DNA of 19,765 nucleotides from Pseudomonadota bacterium (GTDB lineage Bacteria > Pseudomonadota > Alphaproteobacteria > Reyranellales > Reyranellaceae): contig JAEZHS010000470.1 of assembly GCA_023436825.1 (NCBI GenBank), positions 1 through 19,765 on the forward strand. The letters run 5' to 3'. The notes beneath the pieces are model-generated. The model did no database searches and was not told where the DNA came from. It saw nothing but the letters and a program-made list of their open reading frames with translations. Below are positions 8,873 through 16,178 of this stretch, in pieces. A program made the translations under genes and the position numbers. Position 1 is the first letter of the stretch; every line of letters begins with the position of its first letter.

Positions 8873-8927
8873 CAGGCCGCCTGCACGAGGCTTCGCGTAC
8901 CGCCTCCGGATAAGGTATCTAGAGGCG

Positions 8928-9692
8928 ATGCCGCTTCTCGAACTCAAGAACCTGCGCCGCGCCTTCTATGGTCTTGATGTCTTGCGTGGCGTCGACCTCG
9001 GTGTTGCAGCGGGAGGCGTCACCGGACTGATCGGCCCGAACGGCGCCGGCAAGACCACGCTGTTCAACGTCGTCTCCGGCCTGGTCCCGCCCGATGGCGG
9101 CTCGATCCGCTTCGACGGCGAGGAGGTCGCCGGCTGGTCGGCCGATGCGATCAGCCGGCGCGGCCTGGTACGCACCTTCCAGGTGGCGCGCGGCTTTCCC
9201 AGGCTGTCGGTGTTCCAGCACCTCATGCTCTATGGCCGCGACCAGCCGGGCGAGAGCCTGTGGCAGGCGGTCGTCGGCACCAGGGCGGCGCGCGAACGCG
9301 AGGCGGCGCTCGCCGAGCGGGCGTGGGAGACCGCGCGGTTCCTGAAGCTCGATCGTCTGATCGACAATCCCGCCACCGCCTTGTCGGGCGGCCAGAAGAA
9401 GCTCCTGGAGATCGGCCGCGCACTGATGGCCGAGCCGCGCCTGGTGCTGCTCGACGAGCCGACGGCCGGCGTCAACCCGACTCTGCAGAACGAGATCGGC
9501 GAGCGACTGCTGGAACTGCCCAGGCGCGGCATCACCGTGCTGCTGATCGAGCACGACATGGGCTTCATCGCCCGGCTGTGCGATCCGGTGATCGTCATGG
9601 CCGAGGGCCAGGTGCTGACCCAGGGCACCTTCGACGAGGTGCGCAGCGACCATCGCGTGCGCGAGGCATACCTGGGACGGAGAGCAGCGTGA
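8928..9692 (+). CDS. livG: Branched-chain amino acid ABC transporter ATP-binding protein (LivG type)
   Basis: This is one of two cytoplasmic ATPases that power the transporter encoded downstream. It has 254 residues, the normal LivG length. Seen: Walker A GPNGAGKTT at 36-44, signature LSGGQ at 152-156, Walker B LVLLDEP at 172-178, the switch His209 in IEHDMGF, and the LivG-type C-terminal QVLTQGTFDEVRSDHRVREAYLG. The insert between Walker A and the signature (GLVRTFQVARGFPRLSVFQHLM) is typical of LivG. AGAGG at 8921-8925 lies only 2 nt from the ATG, so the start signal is weak. The gene begins 55 bp after the membrane protein and is the first of the liv genes. The transported substrate cannot be read from an ATPase. 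Confidence 0.93.
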   Translation: MPLLELKNLRRAFYGLDVLRGVDLGVAAGGVTGLIGPNGAGKTTLFNVVSGLVPPDGGSIRFDGEEVAGWSADAISRRGLVRTFQVARGFPRLSVFQHLMLYGRDQPGESLWQAVVGTRAAREREAALAERAWETARFLKLDRLIDNPATALSGGQKKLLEIGRALMAEPRLVLLDEPTAGVNPTLQNEIGERLLELPRRGITVLLIEHDMGFIARLCDPVIVMAEGQVLTQGTFDEVRSDHRVREAYLGRRAA

Positions 9693-9702
9693 GGGTGGCG
9701 GC

Positions 9703-10452
9703 ATGAGCCTGCTGCGTATCATCGGGCTGCGCGGCGGCTACGCGGCGGCGGACGAAATCGTGAAGGGCGCCGACCTCGAGGTTGGGGCCGGCGAGATCGT
9801 CGCCCTGATCGGCCCCAACGGTGCCGGCAAGTCGACGCTGCTCAAGCTGATTGCGGGCCTGCTGCGGCCGAGCAGCGGAAGCGTGCGGTTCAGGGAGCAG
9901 GAGATCGCGGGCCTGGGCGCGCCGGCAATCAGCCGGCAGGGCCTGTCCTTCGTGCCGCAGGAACGCAACGTGTTCGGCACCATGAGCGTGGCCGAGAACC
10001 TCGAGATGGGCGGCTTCGTCGACGGCGGGCACGCCAGGAAGCGCATGGCTGAGCTCTACGAGCGCTTTCCCATGCTGGGCGAGAAGCGTCGCGCCGCGGC
10101 CCGCACCTTGAGCGGCGGCCAGCGCCAGATCCTGGCCATGGCGATCGCGCTGATGAACGCACCCGACCTGCTGCTGCTCGACGAACCCACCGCGGGCTTG
10201 AGTCCGCGCGCGGCGGAGGAGCTGTTCGGCACCATTCTTGCCCTGAACAAGTCCGGCGTGGCCATCCTGATGGTCGAGCAGAACGCGCTGGAAGCCTTGT
10301 CGGTGTCGGCGCGCGCCTATGTGCTGGTGCAGGGCCGGCCGGAACACGAGGGCAGGGCCGCCGACCTCGCGAACGATCCGACGGTCCGCGATCTCTTTCT
10401 CGGCGGCAAGGCAGGGCCTATGGTTGATCCTCATGTTCCTCTCCCCCGCTAG
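9703..10452 (+). CDS. livF: Branched-chain amino acid ABC transporter ATP-binding protein (LivF type)
   Basis: This is the second ATPase of the Liv transporter, 249 residues. Seen: Walker A GPNGAGKST at 37-45, the Q-loop region SFVPQERNVFGTMSVAENL, signature LSGGQ at 136-140, Walker B LLLLDEP with D160/E161, and VEQNALEAL, where Gln replaces the switch His as is normal in LivF. It starts 10 bp after livG ends. The last residues (GPMVDPHVPLPR) look unlike the usual LivF end. They are encoded by a C-run/G-run palindrome in which the stop codon lies, so the tail may have been acquired from an intergenic element. Confidence 0.93.
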   Translation: MSLLRIIGLRGGYAAADEIVKGADLEVGAGEIVALIGPNGAGKSTLLKLIAGLLRPSSGSVRFREQEIAGLGAPAISRQGLSFVPQERNVFGTMSVAENLEMGGFVDGGHARKRMAELYERFPMLGEKRRAAARTLSGGQRQILAMAIALMNAPDLLLLDEPTAGLSPRAAEELFGTILALNKSGVAILMVEQNALEALSVSARAYVLVQGRPEHEGRAADLANDPTVRDLFLGGKAGPMVDPHVPLPR

Positions 10453-10456
10453 GGGA
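10442..10456 (+). repeat. Short palindrome overlapping the livF stop codon
   Basis: TCCCC (10442-10446) pairs with GGGGA (10452-10456) across the loop CGCTA, and the livF TAG (10450-10452) lies in the loop and stem. The wider context, CCTCTCCCCCGCTAGGGG, resembles C-rich/G-rich dyads I recall between genes in alphaproteobacterial genomes. No U-tract follows, so it is not called a terminator. Confidence 0.4.
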
Positions 10457-10498
10457 AAGGAGCGCCAGAAATCGAAAGAAGGGAATGGGAGACTTCAC

Positions 10499-11692
10499 AT
10501 GACCAACCTCCGCATCGGCCGCCGCGCCGCGCTGGCCGCCGGTGTTGCCGCGCTGGCGAGCCCCGCCGTCGTGCGCGCACAGGCTGACCCGATCAAGCTC
10601 GCGACCCTGACGCCGCTCACGGGCGCCGGCGGCACCTATGGTCCGGTGATGGCCAAGGTGGCGGCCTCGGTGGTCGAGGAGGTCAACAAGGCCGGCGGCG
10701 TGCTCGGCCGGCGCGTCGTGCTGATCAGCGAGGACGACCAGACCAGCCCCGAGGCCGGCGTGCGCGCCGCGCGCAAGCTGATCGACGTCGACAAGGTCTC
10801 CTGCATCATGGGCACCTGGGCGTCGTCGGTGACCACCGCCGTGGCGCCGCTCTGCTGGGAGAGCAAGACCTTCCTCTGCACCGTGTCCGGCGCCGATTCG
10901 ATCACCCAGCTCCCGCATCAGGGCTACCTGATCCGCACGCAGCCGAACTCGACGCTGCAGGTGACGCGGTCGGGGGAATTCATGCTGTCGCTGGGGGCCA
11001 AGAAGGTCTTCACCATGATCCCGCAAACGCCGTTCACCCAGGCGACCTTCGACCTCATGGGCAAGGTGCTGCCCAAGGGCGGGGCGACGCACCAGGGCCT
11101 GATCTACGACGACAAGAAGACGACCTATCGCACGGAGGTCGACCAGGCGCTGCGCACGCAGCCCGACATGATCTTCGCCGCCGGCTACACGCCCGACACC
11201 GTCGTGGTGCTGAAGGACATCTACCGCGCCGGCTTCAAGGGCAAGGTCATCGGCTTCGGCTACTCCATCAACCAGAAGCTGGTCGACCAGATCGGCCAGC
11301 CCGAGGTGGTCGAGGGCGTCTTCACTTATTCGCCATCGCCGGCCGAGGGCAGCACGGCCTACGAGAAGGCCAAGGCGGCCTCCGGCTCGGCCAATCCCGA
11401 TCCGTACACCTGCCAGGTCTACGACCACATCAACCTGGTCCTGCTGGCGATTGCCAATGCCAAGGCGTCGACAGGGGACGCGATCAAGGAGAACATCCGC
11501 AAGGCGCAGGGCGGCGGCAAGGCGGTCGACAATGCCGTCGACGGCATCAAGGCGATCGCGGCCGGCGAGAAGGTCGACTACAACGGGGCGTCCGGTCCGT
11601 GCGACTTCGACGACAAGGGCGACATCCTCGACTGCAAGTTCCGCTACGAGCAGATCAAGGCCGGCAAGTTCACGCTGGTGAAGATTGCTTGA
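10499..11692 (+). CDS. Periplasmic substrate-binding protein of the Liv-type ABC transporter
   Basis: This is the ligand receptor of the transporter, 397 residues. The ATG at 10499 is preferred because GGGAG precedes it at good spacing and the protein then opens with a signal peptide: MTNLRIGRRAALAAG, hydrophobic residues, and a probable cut after VVRAQA. The Arg8-Arg9 pair allows Tat export. The mature part starts DPIKLATLTPLTGAGGTYG, the hallmark start of type I Leu/Ile/Val-binding folds, followed by VEEVNKAGGVLGRRV. Six Cys (CIMGTWASS, PLCWESKTFLC, YTCQVYD, PCDF, LDCKF) suggest disulfides. Such proteins also bind amides, urea, aromatic acids or carboxylates, so leucine binding is not assured. 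The gene lies 46 bp after livF, and a strong inverted repeat follows its stop. Confidence 0.92.
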   Translation: MTNLRIGRRAALAAGVAALASPAVVRAQADPIKLATLTPLTGAGGTYGPVMAKVAASVVEEVNKAGGVLGRRVVLISEDDQTSPEAGVRAARKLIDVDKVSCIMGTWASSVTTAVAPLCWESKTFLCTVSGADSITQLPHQGYLIRTQPNSTLQVTRSGEFMLSLGAKKVFTMIPQTPFTQATFDLMGKVLPKGGATHQGLIYDDKKTTYRTEVDQALRTQPDMIFAAGYTPDTVVVLKDIYRAGFKGKVIGFGYSINQKLVDQIGQPEVVEGVFTYSPSPAEGSTAYEKAKAASGSANPDPYTCQVYDHINLVLLAIANAKASTGDAIKENIRKAQGGGKAVDNAVDGIKAIAAGEKVDYNGASGPCDFDDKGDILDCKFRYEQIKAGKFTLVKIA

Positions 11693-11694
11693 AC

Positions 11695-11762
11695 GGAGCG
11701 CGGACCTCCAGGTCCGCATCATGAATCATGAGGCCATGAGCGGACCTGGAGGTCCGCGCTCC
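11695..11762. repeat. Perfect 23-bp inverted repeat between the binding protein and livH (REP pair)
   Basis: Arms at 11695-11717 and 11740-11762 are exact reverse complements, and each arm contains its own dyad GCGGACCT-CC-AGGTCCGC. The 22-nt spacer carries TCATGAATCATGA, itself nearly palindromic. The element begins 3 nt after the binding-protein stop and ends 5 nt before the livH ATG, filling the whole junction. Related units lie at 15927-16093 and 19486-19545. In the transcript it would form one long hairpin or two short ones. No U-tract follows. Confidence 0.85.
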
Positions 11763-11767
11763 AAGCC

Positions 11768-12625
11768 ATGATCATCCTGCAGGCCCTCGTCAACGGCATC
11801 GTGTCGGGCACGCTTCTCGCCGTGCCCGCGATCGGCTTCACGGCGATGTTCGCCGTGCTGCGCTTCCCCAACTTCTCGGTGTCGGGCATGGCGACGCTCG
11901 GCGCCTTCGCGGGCTATCTCGCCTATGGCGCGGGCCTGCAGATGGCGGCATCGCTGGCTGTAGCCTTTGCCGTGGCCGGCATGGCCGGTCTCGTCTTCGA
12001 CAAGGTGGCGCACCTGCCGCTGATCAAGCAGGGCGCATTGCCGGCCGCCATCGCCTCGATCGCCACAGGGCTGATTCTCGAAAACGTCGTTCGGCTCGGT
12101 TTCGGCAACGAGCCCCGCGGCTACGACCGGCCGATCGCGCGCGACGTCTTCCTGGGCGAGATCCGTGTCAGCCCCCAGCAGCTCGAAACCATGGGCCTCG
12201 CCCTGGTGCTGATGTTGATGGTGTTCGCCGCGCTCGCCTTCACCCGGATCGGCAAGGCCATGCGCGCCTCGGCCGACAATCCCGAGCTCGCGGCGCTAAA
12301 GGGCATCCGGCCCGAGCGCATCGCCATGCTGGCAAGCTTCGTCGGCATGGGCCTGGTCGGCGTCGGCGGCATGCTGCTGGGACTGGACAGCTCGATCGAC
12401 CCGCTGACCGGCACGCGCATCCTGCTGTCGGTGTTCGCGGCTGCCGTGCTGGGTGGGCTGGGCAGCGTGCCCGGCGCCGTGCTGGGCGCTTTCCTGATCG
12501 GCATCGCCGAGGAACTGTCGGTGCTGGTGGTGGGCTCGCAGTACCGGGCCGCGGTGGGCTTCGTCGCCATCCTCGCCGTGCTGACGCTCCGGCCGCGCGG
12601 CCTGCTGGGGGAGAGGGCGTTTTGA
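11768..12625 (+). CDS. livH: Branched-chain amino acid ABC transporter permease (LivH type)
   Basis: This is one of two integral-membrane subunits forming the translocation path, 285 residues. Hydrophobic segments run nearly throughout, starting ILQALVNGIVSGTLLAVPAIGF, with about eight helices expected. The cytoplasmic coupling loop FTRIGKAMRASADNPELAALKGI (around residues 158-180) is the conserved LivH signature that contacts the ATPases. VFAAAVLGGLGSVPGAVLGAFLIGIAEEL near the end is also typical. The ATG follows the inverted repeat by 5 nt. The nearest GGAGG (11748-11752) is 15 nt away and inside the repeat, so there is no normally spaced ribosome-binding site. It pairs with LivM downstream. 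Confidence 0.92.
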   Translation: MIILQALVNGIVSGTLLAVPAIGFTAMFAVLRFPNFSVSGMATLGAFAGYLAYGAGLQMAASLAVAFAVAGMAGLVFDKVAHLPLIKQGALPAAIASIATGLILENVVRLGFGNEPRGYDRPIARDVFLGEIRVSPQQLETMGLALVLMLMVFAALAFTRIGKAMRASADNPELAALKGIRPERIAMLASFVGMGLVGVGGMLLGLDSSIDPLTGTRILLSVFAAAVLGGLGSVPGAVLGAFLIGIAEELSVLVVGSQYRAAVGFVAILAVLTLRPRGLLGERAF

Positions 12626-12629
12626 AAAC

Positions 12630-12700
12630 CTGTCGCCCCGAGCAGGGCGAGGGGCCTTTCCTGTCACCTCAAAGGTCCCTCGCTGCGCTCGGGATGACAG
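12630..12700. repeat. Imperfect inverted repeat between livH and livM
   Basis: The 5' half reads TGTCGCCCCGAGCAGGGCGA and continues GGGGCCTTT. The reverse complement of the 3' half reads TGTCATCCCGAGCGCAGCGA and continues GGGACCTTT. The two halves are diverged copies facing each other, bounded by CTGTC and GACAG. This GTCATCCCGAGC-type sequence is one I recall as a common dispersed intergenic repeat in many bacteria. It is not related to the REP family at 11695. Confidence 0.75.
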
Positions 12701-12716
12701 AGGGTGTGTGGCAACA

Positions 12717-13634
12717 ATGCTGAGCTACCTCCTCTTCATCGCCACCATCGGCGGCATCTACGGCCTGCTGGCGCTCAGCCTCAATCTCATCTGGGGCGGC
12801 GTCGGCATGGTCAATCTCGGCCTGGCCGGCTTCTTCGCGGTCGGCGCCTATGCCTCGGCGCTGCTGACGACGGTCGGCCACGGGCCGATCGCCGCGGGCT
12901 GGCTGATGGCGCTGGTGGCAGGCGGCGTCGCCGGGCTGGTCGTCACGCTGTCGACCACGCGCCTGCGCGAAGACTATCTCGCCATCGTCACGCTGGGCTT
13001 CGCCGAGGCCGTGCGCCTGGTCGCTGCCAACGAGATCTGGCTGACCCGCGGCAGCGACGGTATCTCGGGCATTCCCGGCCCATGGAAGAGGGCGCTCGGG
13101 TCCGATTTCAACGCCGTCTACTTCATGATCGTGGTTCTGGCGCTGCTGATCGTGTTCTTCGTCATGCGCCGCATCGACCGCTCGCCCTACGGCCGCGCGC
13201 TGCGCGCCATCCGCGAGGATGCGCAGGTGGCCCAGGTCGCCGGCAAGCCGGTGCTGCGCTTCAAGACCGAGGCCTTCGTGCTGTCGGCCGCCATCGCCGG
13301 CCTCGCCGGCGCGCTCTACGGCCACTTCACCTCGTACATCGCGCCGGACATGTTCCTGCCGCTGATCACCGTCTATATCTTTTTGGCAGTCGCCTCGGGC
13401 GGCACGGGGCGGCCGGCCGGAGCCCTGGTCGGCGCCTACCTGGTCATGGCGCTGCTCGAATCCTCGCGCTTCTTCGTCGAATGGATCCCGGGCGTCACCG
13501 CTGTGCAACGCGCCGCGCTCAAGGAGCTGTTGATCGCCGCCACGCTGGTCGTTGTGCTGAGGTTGAAGCCGTCGGGCGTCCTGCCAGAGCGTATTCCAAA
13601 GGCGCGTGTGCCACCCGCGCCGCGACCTTCATAG
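12717..13634 (+). CDS. livM: Branched-chain amino acid ABC transporter permease (LivM type)
   Basis: This is the second permease subunit, 305 residues from the ATG at 12717. An in-frame GTG at 12708 would add three residues; AGAGGG at 12699-12704 is well placed for neither. The protein opens MLSYLLFIATIGGIYGLLALSLNLIWGGVGMVN, a LivM hallmark. It carries the permease loop DRSPYGRALRAIREDAQVAQVAGKP before FKTEAFVLSAAIAGLAGALYGHFTSYIAPD. About eight to nine helices are visible. The usual Gly-rich LGGLGS motif near the end is replaced by VASGGTGRPAGALVGAY, as seen in some subfamilies. An interspersed repeat ends 16 bp before the start, and the GAF gene follows after 9 bp. Confidence 0.92.
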   Translation: MLSYLLFIATIGGIYGLLALSLNLIWGGVGMVNLGLAGFFAVGAYASALLTTVGHGPIAAGWLMALVAGGVAGLVVTLSTTRLREDYLAIVTLGFAEAVRLVAANEIWLTRGSDGISGIPGPWKRALGSDFNAVYFMIVVLALLIVFFVMRRIDRSPYGRALRAIREDAQVAQVAGKPVLRFKTEAFVLSAAIAGLAGALYGHFTSYIAPDMFLPLITVYIFLAVASGGTGRPAGALVGAYLVMALLESSRFFVEWIPGVTAVQRAALKELLIAATLVVVLRLKPSGVLPERIPKARVPPAPRPS

Positions 13635-13643
13635 GAGCAGTTG

Positions 13644-14144
13644 ATGACACCTTTCGAATCCTGCCTGGCGGCGCTGAAGCAGCCGGGCCCGCCCGAGGCC
13701 TTGTTCAAGGCGGTCGACAAGGCGCTGGCCGAGGTGGTCGGCCACAAGCTGTTCACGCTCTTGTACGTGGCGCCCGACGGCAAGAGGGTGAAGCGCCTCT
13801 ACACCAACATGCCCAAGGAGTATCCCGTCGGCGGCTACAAGCCGGTGACCGAAAGCGACTGGCACAAGCTGGTGATCGGCCAACGCCGCGCCTGGGTCGG
13901 TTACGACTACGAGGACGTGAAGTGGGCGTTCTTCGACCACGAGCTGATCCGCTCGTTGGGCTGCGAATCGGCGATCAACCAGCCGGTGGTTTATGCAGGC
14001 CGCGTGCTCGGCACCATGAATCTGCTCGACGCCAAGGGCCACTACAGGGAAACCGACCCGGTCAGGATCGAGCCGTTCGCCGCCCTGATGATCGGCCCGT
14101 TCCTTGACGCCATCGCCGCCGATCCCGATATCGCGAAGAAGTAA
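13644..14144 (+). CDS. GAF-domain protein
   Basis: This is a 166-residue soluble protein made of a single GAF-type domain. AGGAG (13633-13637) lies 6 nt before the ATG. Residues 10-55 hold an amphipathic helix and first strands (ALFKAVDKALAEVVGHKLFTLLYVAPDGKRVKRLY). The second half, LIRSLGCESAINQPVVYAGRVLGTMNLLDAKGHYRETD, is a clear GAF core (strand, Pro-containing strand, GxxLGTMNLLD, then the last helix). It has no output domain, no methionine sulfoxide reductase Cys set and no DNA-binding motif. It is packed between livM and the peptidase with gaps of 9 and 11 bp, so it is probably cotranscribed. A small-molecule-binding regulator of uptake or peptidase is possible but unproven. Confidence 0.8.
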   Translation: MTPFESCLAALKQPGPPEALFKAVDKALAEVVGHKLFTLLYVAPDGKRVKRLYTNMPKEYPVGGYKPVTESDWHKLVIGQRRAWVGYDYEDVKWAFFDHELIRSLGCESAINQPVVYAGRVLGTMNLLDAKGHYRETDPVRIEPFAALMIGPFLDAIAADPDIAKK

Positions 14145-14155
14145 GGAGTAAGTCG

Positions 14156-15925
14156 ATGACCGCGATGCTGGGCGAGCTGCCGACCTGGAAACTCGAAGAC
14201 CTCTATTCCAGCCCCACGGGCACCGACGTCGAGAGCGACCTGAAGCGCGCCGCCGCCGACGCCGAGGCCTTCGCGAAGGCCTACGAAGGCAAGGTGGCCG
14301 GTCTCGACGGCAAGGCGCTGGGGACGGCGATAGCCCGTTTCGAAGCGCTGACCGACCTGATGGGGCGGCTCGGTTCCTATGCCCAGCTCTACTATGCGCA
14401 GAACATGGCCGACCCCGAACGCGGCCGCTTCTCGCAGAACGTCTCCGAGGCGTTGAACGAAGCCACCGCCAAGCTGGTGTTCTTCCGGCTCGAGCTCAAC
14501 AAGATCGAGGATGGCGATCTCGCGGCCAGGATGAAGGAGCCGACGCTGGCCAAGTACGCGCCGTGGCTGCGCGACGTCCGCCTGTTCCGCCCGCACGACC
14601 TGTCGGACGAACTGGAGAAGTACATCCACGACCAATCGGTGGTGGGAAGCGCGGCTTGGTCGCGCCTGTTCGACGAGACCATTGCCCGCCTGCGCTATCC
14701 GTTCCGCGACGAGGTGCTGACCGAGCCCCAGATCCTCGACAAGCTCTCCAACAAGGACGCTTCGGTGCGCCGCGATGCCGCCAAGTCGTTCGGCAAGGTG
14801 CAGGGCGACAACATCGCCGTCTTCTCGCTGGTCACCAACACCCTGATCAAGGACAAGGAGATTGACGACCGTTGGCGCAAATACGCGCGGCCGCAGTCTT
14901 TCCGCAACCTCGCCAACGTGGTCGAGGACGAGGTCGTCGACGCCCTGGTATCGTCGGTGAAGGCGGCCTATCCGCGACTGGCGCACCGCTACTACAAGCT
15001 CAAGGCCAAGTGGTTCGGCGTCGACAGGATGCCGTACTGGGACCGCAACGCGCCGCTGCCTGAGCACGACGATCGGGTGATCCCCTGGGCCGAGGCCGAG
15101 AAGATCGTGCTCGACGCCTACCGGGCTTTCTCACCGGACCTTGCCGACGTCGGCCAGAAATTCTTCGGTACCGGCTGGATCGATGCGCCGGCGCGGCCGG
15201 GCAAGTCGCCGGGCGCCTTCGCCCACCCCACAGTGCCGTCGGCGCATCCCTATCTGCTGCTGAACTATCAGGGCAAGGTGCGGGACGTCATGACCCTGGC
15301 GCACGAGCTGGGGCACGGCGTGCATCAGGTGCTGGCGGCGCGCCAGGGAGCGCTGATGGCCGACACGCCGCTGACCTTGGCCGAGACCGCCTCGGTGTTC
15401 GGCGAGATGCTGACCTTCCAGTCGCTCTTGAAGTCGGCGCCCGACAAGTCGACGCGCAAGGCCATGCTCGCCGGCAAGGTCGAGGACATGCTGAACACCG
15501 TGGTGCGCCAGATCGCCTTCTACGATTTCGAATCGCGCCTGCACATGGCGCGCCGCCAGGGCGAGCTGACGCCCGAGGCGATCGGCGAGGTCTGGATGGC
15601 GGTGCAGAGGGAGAGCCTGGGACCGGCCTTCACTTTCGATGAGGAGTACCGGCATTACTGGTCCTACATCGGCCACTTCATCCATTCGCCGTTCTACGTC
15701 TACGCCTACGCCTTTGGCGACTGTCTGGTGAACTCGCTCTACGCCGCCTACCAGTCGGGCCAGCCCGACTTCCAGGCCAAGTATCTCGAGATGCTGAAGG
15801 CAGGCGGTGTGAAGCGCCACAAGGAGCTTCTGGCGCCGTTCGGCCTCGACGCCTCCGACCCTGCCTTCTGGGACAAGGGCCTTGGCGTGATCTCCGGTTT
15901 CGTCGACGAGCTGGAGAAGCTTTAA
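14156..15925 (+). CDS. pepF: M3-family oligoendopeptidase F
   Basis: This is a cytoplasmic zinc metallopeptidase that cleaves short peptides, 589 residues, the usual length. AAGGAG precedes the ATG. The N-terminal part begins LPTWKLEDLYSSPTGTDVESD, typical of PepF, followed by a helical lid region with LGSYAQLYYAQNMADPERGRF. The active site is H383-E384-L-G-H387 (THAHELGH context: MTLAHELGHGVHQVL), with the third zinc ligand Glu410 in LAETASVFGEM, 23 residues after the second His as expected. Late conserved residues include EEYRHYWSYIGHF and FYVYAYAFGDCLVNSLY. The start lies 11 bp after the GAF gene, at the end of the liv cluster, which fits peptide nitrogen use. A repeat island follows directly. 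Confidence 0.93.
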   Translation: MTAMLGELPTWKLEDLYSSPTGTDVESDLKRAAADAEAFAKAYEGKVAGLDGKALGTAIARFEALTDLMGRLGSYAQLYYAQNMADPERGRFSQNVSEALNEATAKLVFFRLELNKIEDGDLAARMKEPTLAKYAPWLRDVRLFRPHDLSDELEKYIHDQSVVGSAAWSRLFDETIARLRYPFRDEVLTEPQILDKLSNKDASVRRDAAKSFGKVQGDNIAVFSLVTNTLIKDKEIDDRWRKYARPQSFRNLANVVEDEVVDALVSSVKAAYPRLAHRYYKLKAKWFGVDRMPYWDRNAPLPEHDDRVIPWAEAEKIVLDAYRAFSPDLADVGQKFFGTGWIDAPARPGKSPGAFAHPTVPSAHPYLLLNYQGKVRDVMTLAHELGHGVHQVLAARQGALMADTPLTLAETASVFGEMLTFQSLLKSAPDKSTRKAMLAGKVEDMLNTVVRQIAFYDFESRLHMARRQGELTPEAIGEVWMAVQRESLGPAFTFDEEYRHYWSYIGHFIHSPFYVYAYAFGDCLVNSLYAAYQSGQPDFQAKYLEMLKAGGVKRHKELLAPFGLDASDPAFWDKGLGVISGFVDELEKL

Positions 15926-15926
15926 T

Positions 15927-16093
15927 CTTCCGGGAGCGCGGCCCTCCAGGCCCGCTCATGATCTTCCGGACCGCGAGCCTCCTACGCCGAATCGGGCGTA
16001 GGCCGATTCTCATGAATCATGAGCGCGCAGGATGCGCGCGGTCCGGAAGAGTATCACTAAGAGCGGACCGGAGGTCCGCGCTCCGGCAAGATC
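15927..16093. repeat. Nested REP-type inverted-repeat island
   Basis: The region lies between pepF and the Lon-domain gene. REP unit A (15932-15963) and the inverted unit B (16061-16084; GCGGACC-GGA-GGTCCGC) form the outer ends. A perfect 13-bp inverted repeat (15963-15975 with 16037-16049, CTTCCGGACCGCG) sits within. Inside that are stems CCTACGCC/GGCGTAGG (15981-16002), GAATCGG/CCGATTC (15989-16009), CTCATGAATCATGAG (16009-16023) and GCGCGC/GCGCGC (16023-16039). The family matches 11695-11762. No transposase or open frame is associated. Confidence 0.8.
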
Positions 16094-16178
16094 GTTGACA
16101 GCCCGCCGGGCCGGCTGCAGTCTCCGCCGCGGGTGGATACGACCCGCCGCTTGCGCCCTTCCGGGTATCGTCTGGCCG

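Noticed and set aside
8872..8884. GCAGG-CCG-CCTGC stem at the membrane protein stop as a terminator
   Set aside because: The stem is only 5 bp and no T-run follows, so intrinsic termination cannot be supported.
6203..8947. A 914-codon open frame antisense to the membrane protein gene
   Set aside because: It fully overlaps a gene with coherent membrane helices. Its own translation is rich in Arg, Gln, His and Asp with no fold-like pattern, as expected of an antisense frame in high-GC DNA.
12630..12700. Possible insertion sequence or attachment site at the livH-livM junction
   Set aside because: The inverted halves are short and diverged. There is no transposase, no target duplication and no tRNA, so a small dispersed repeat explains it.
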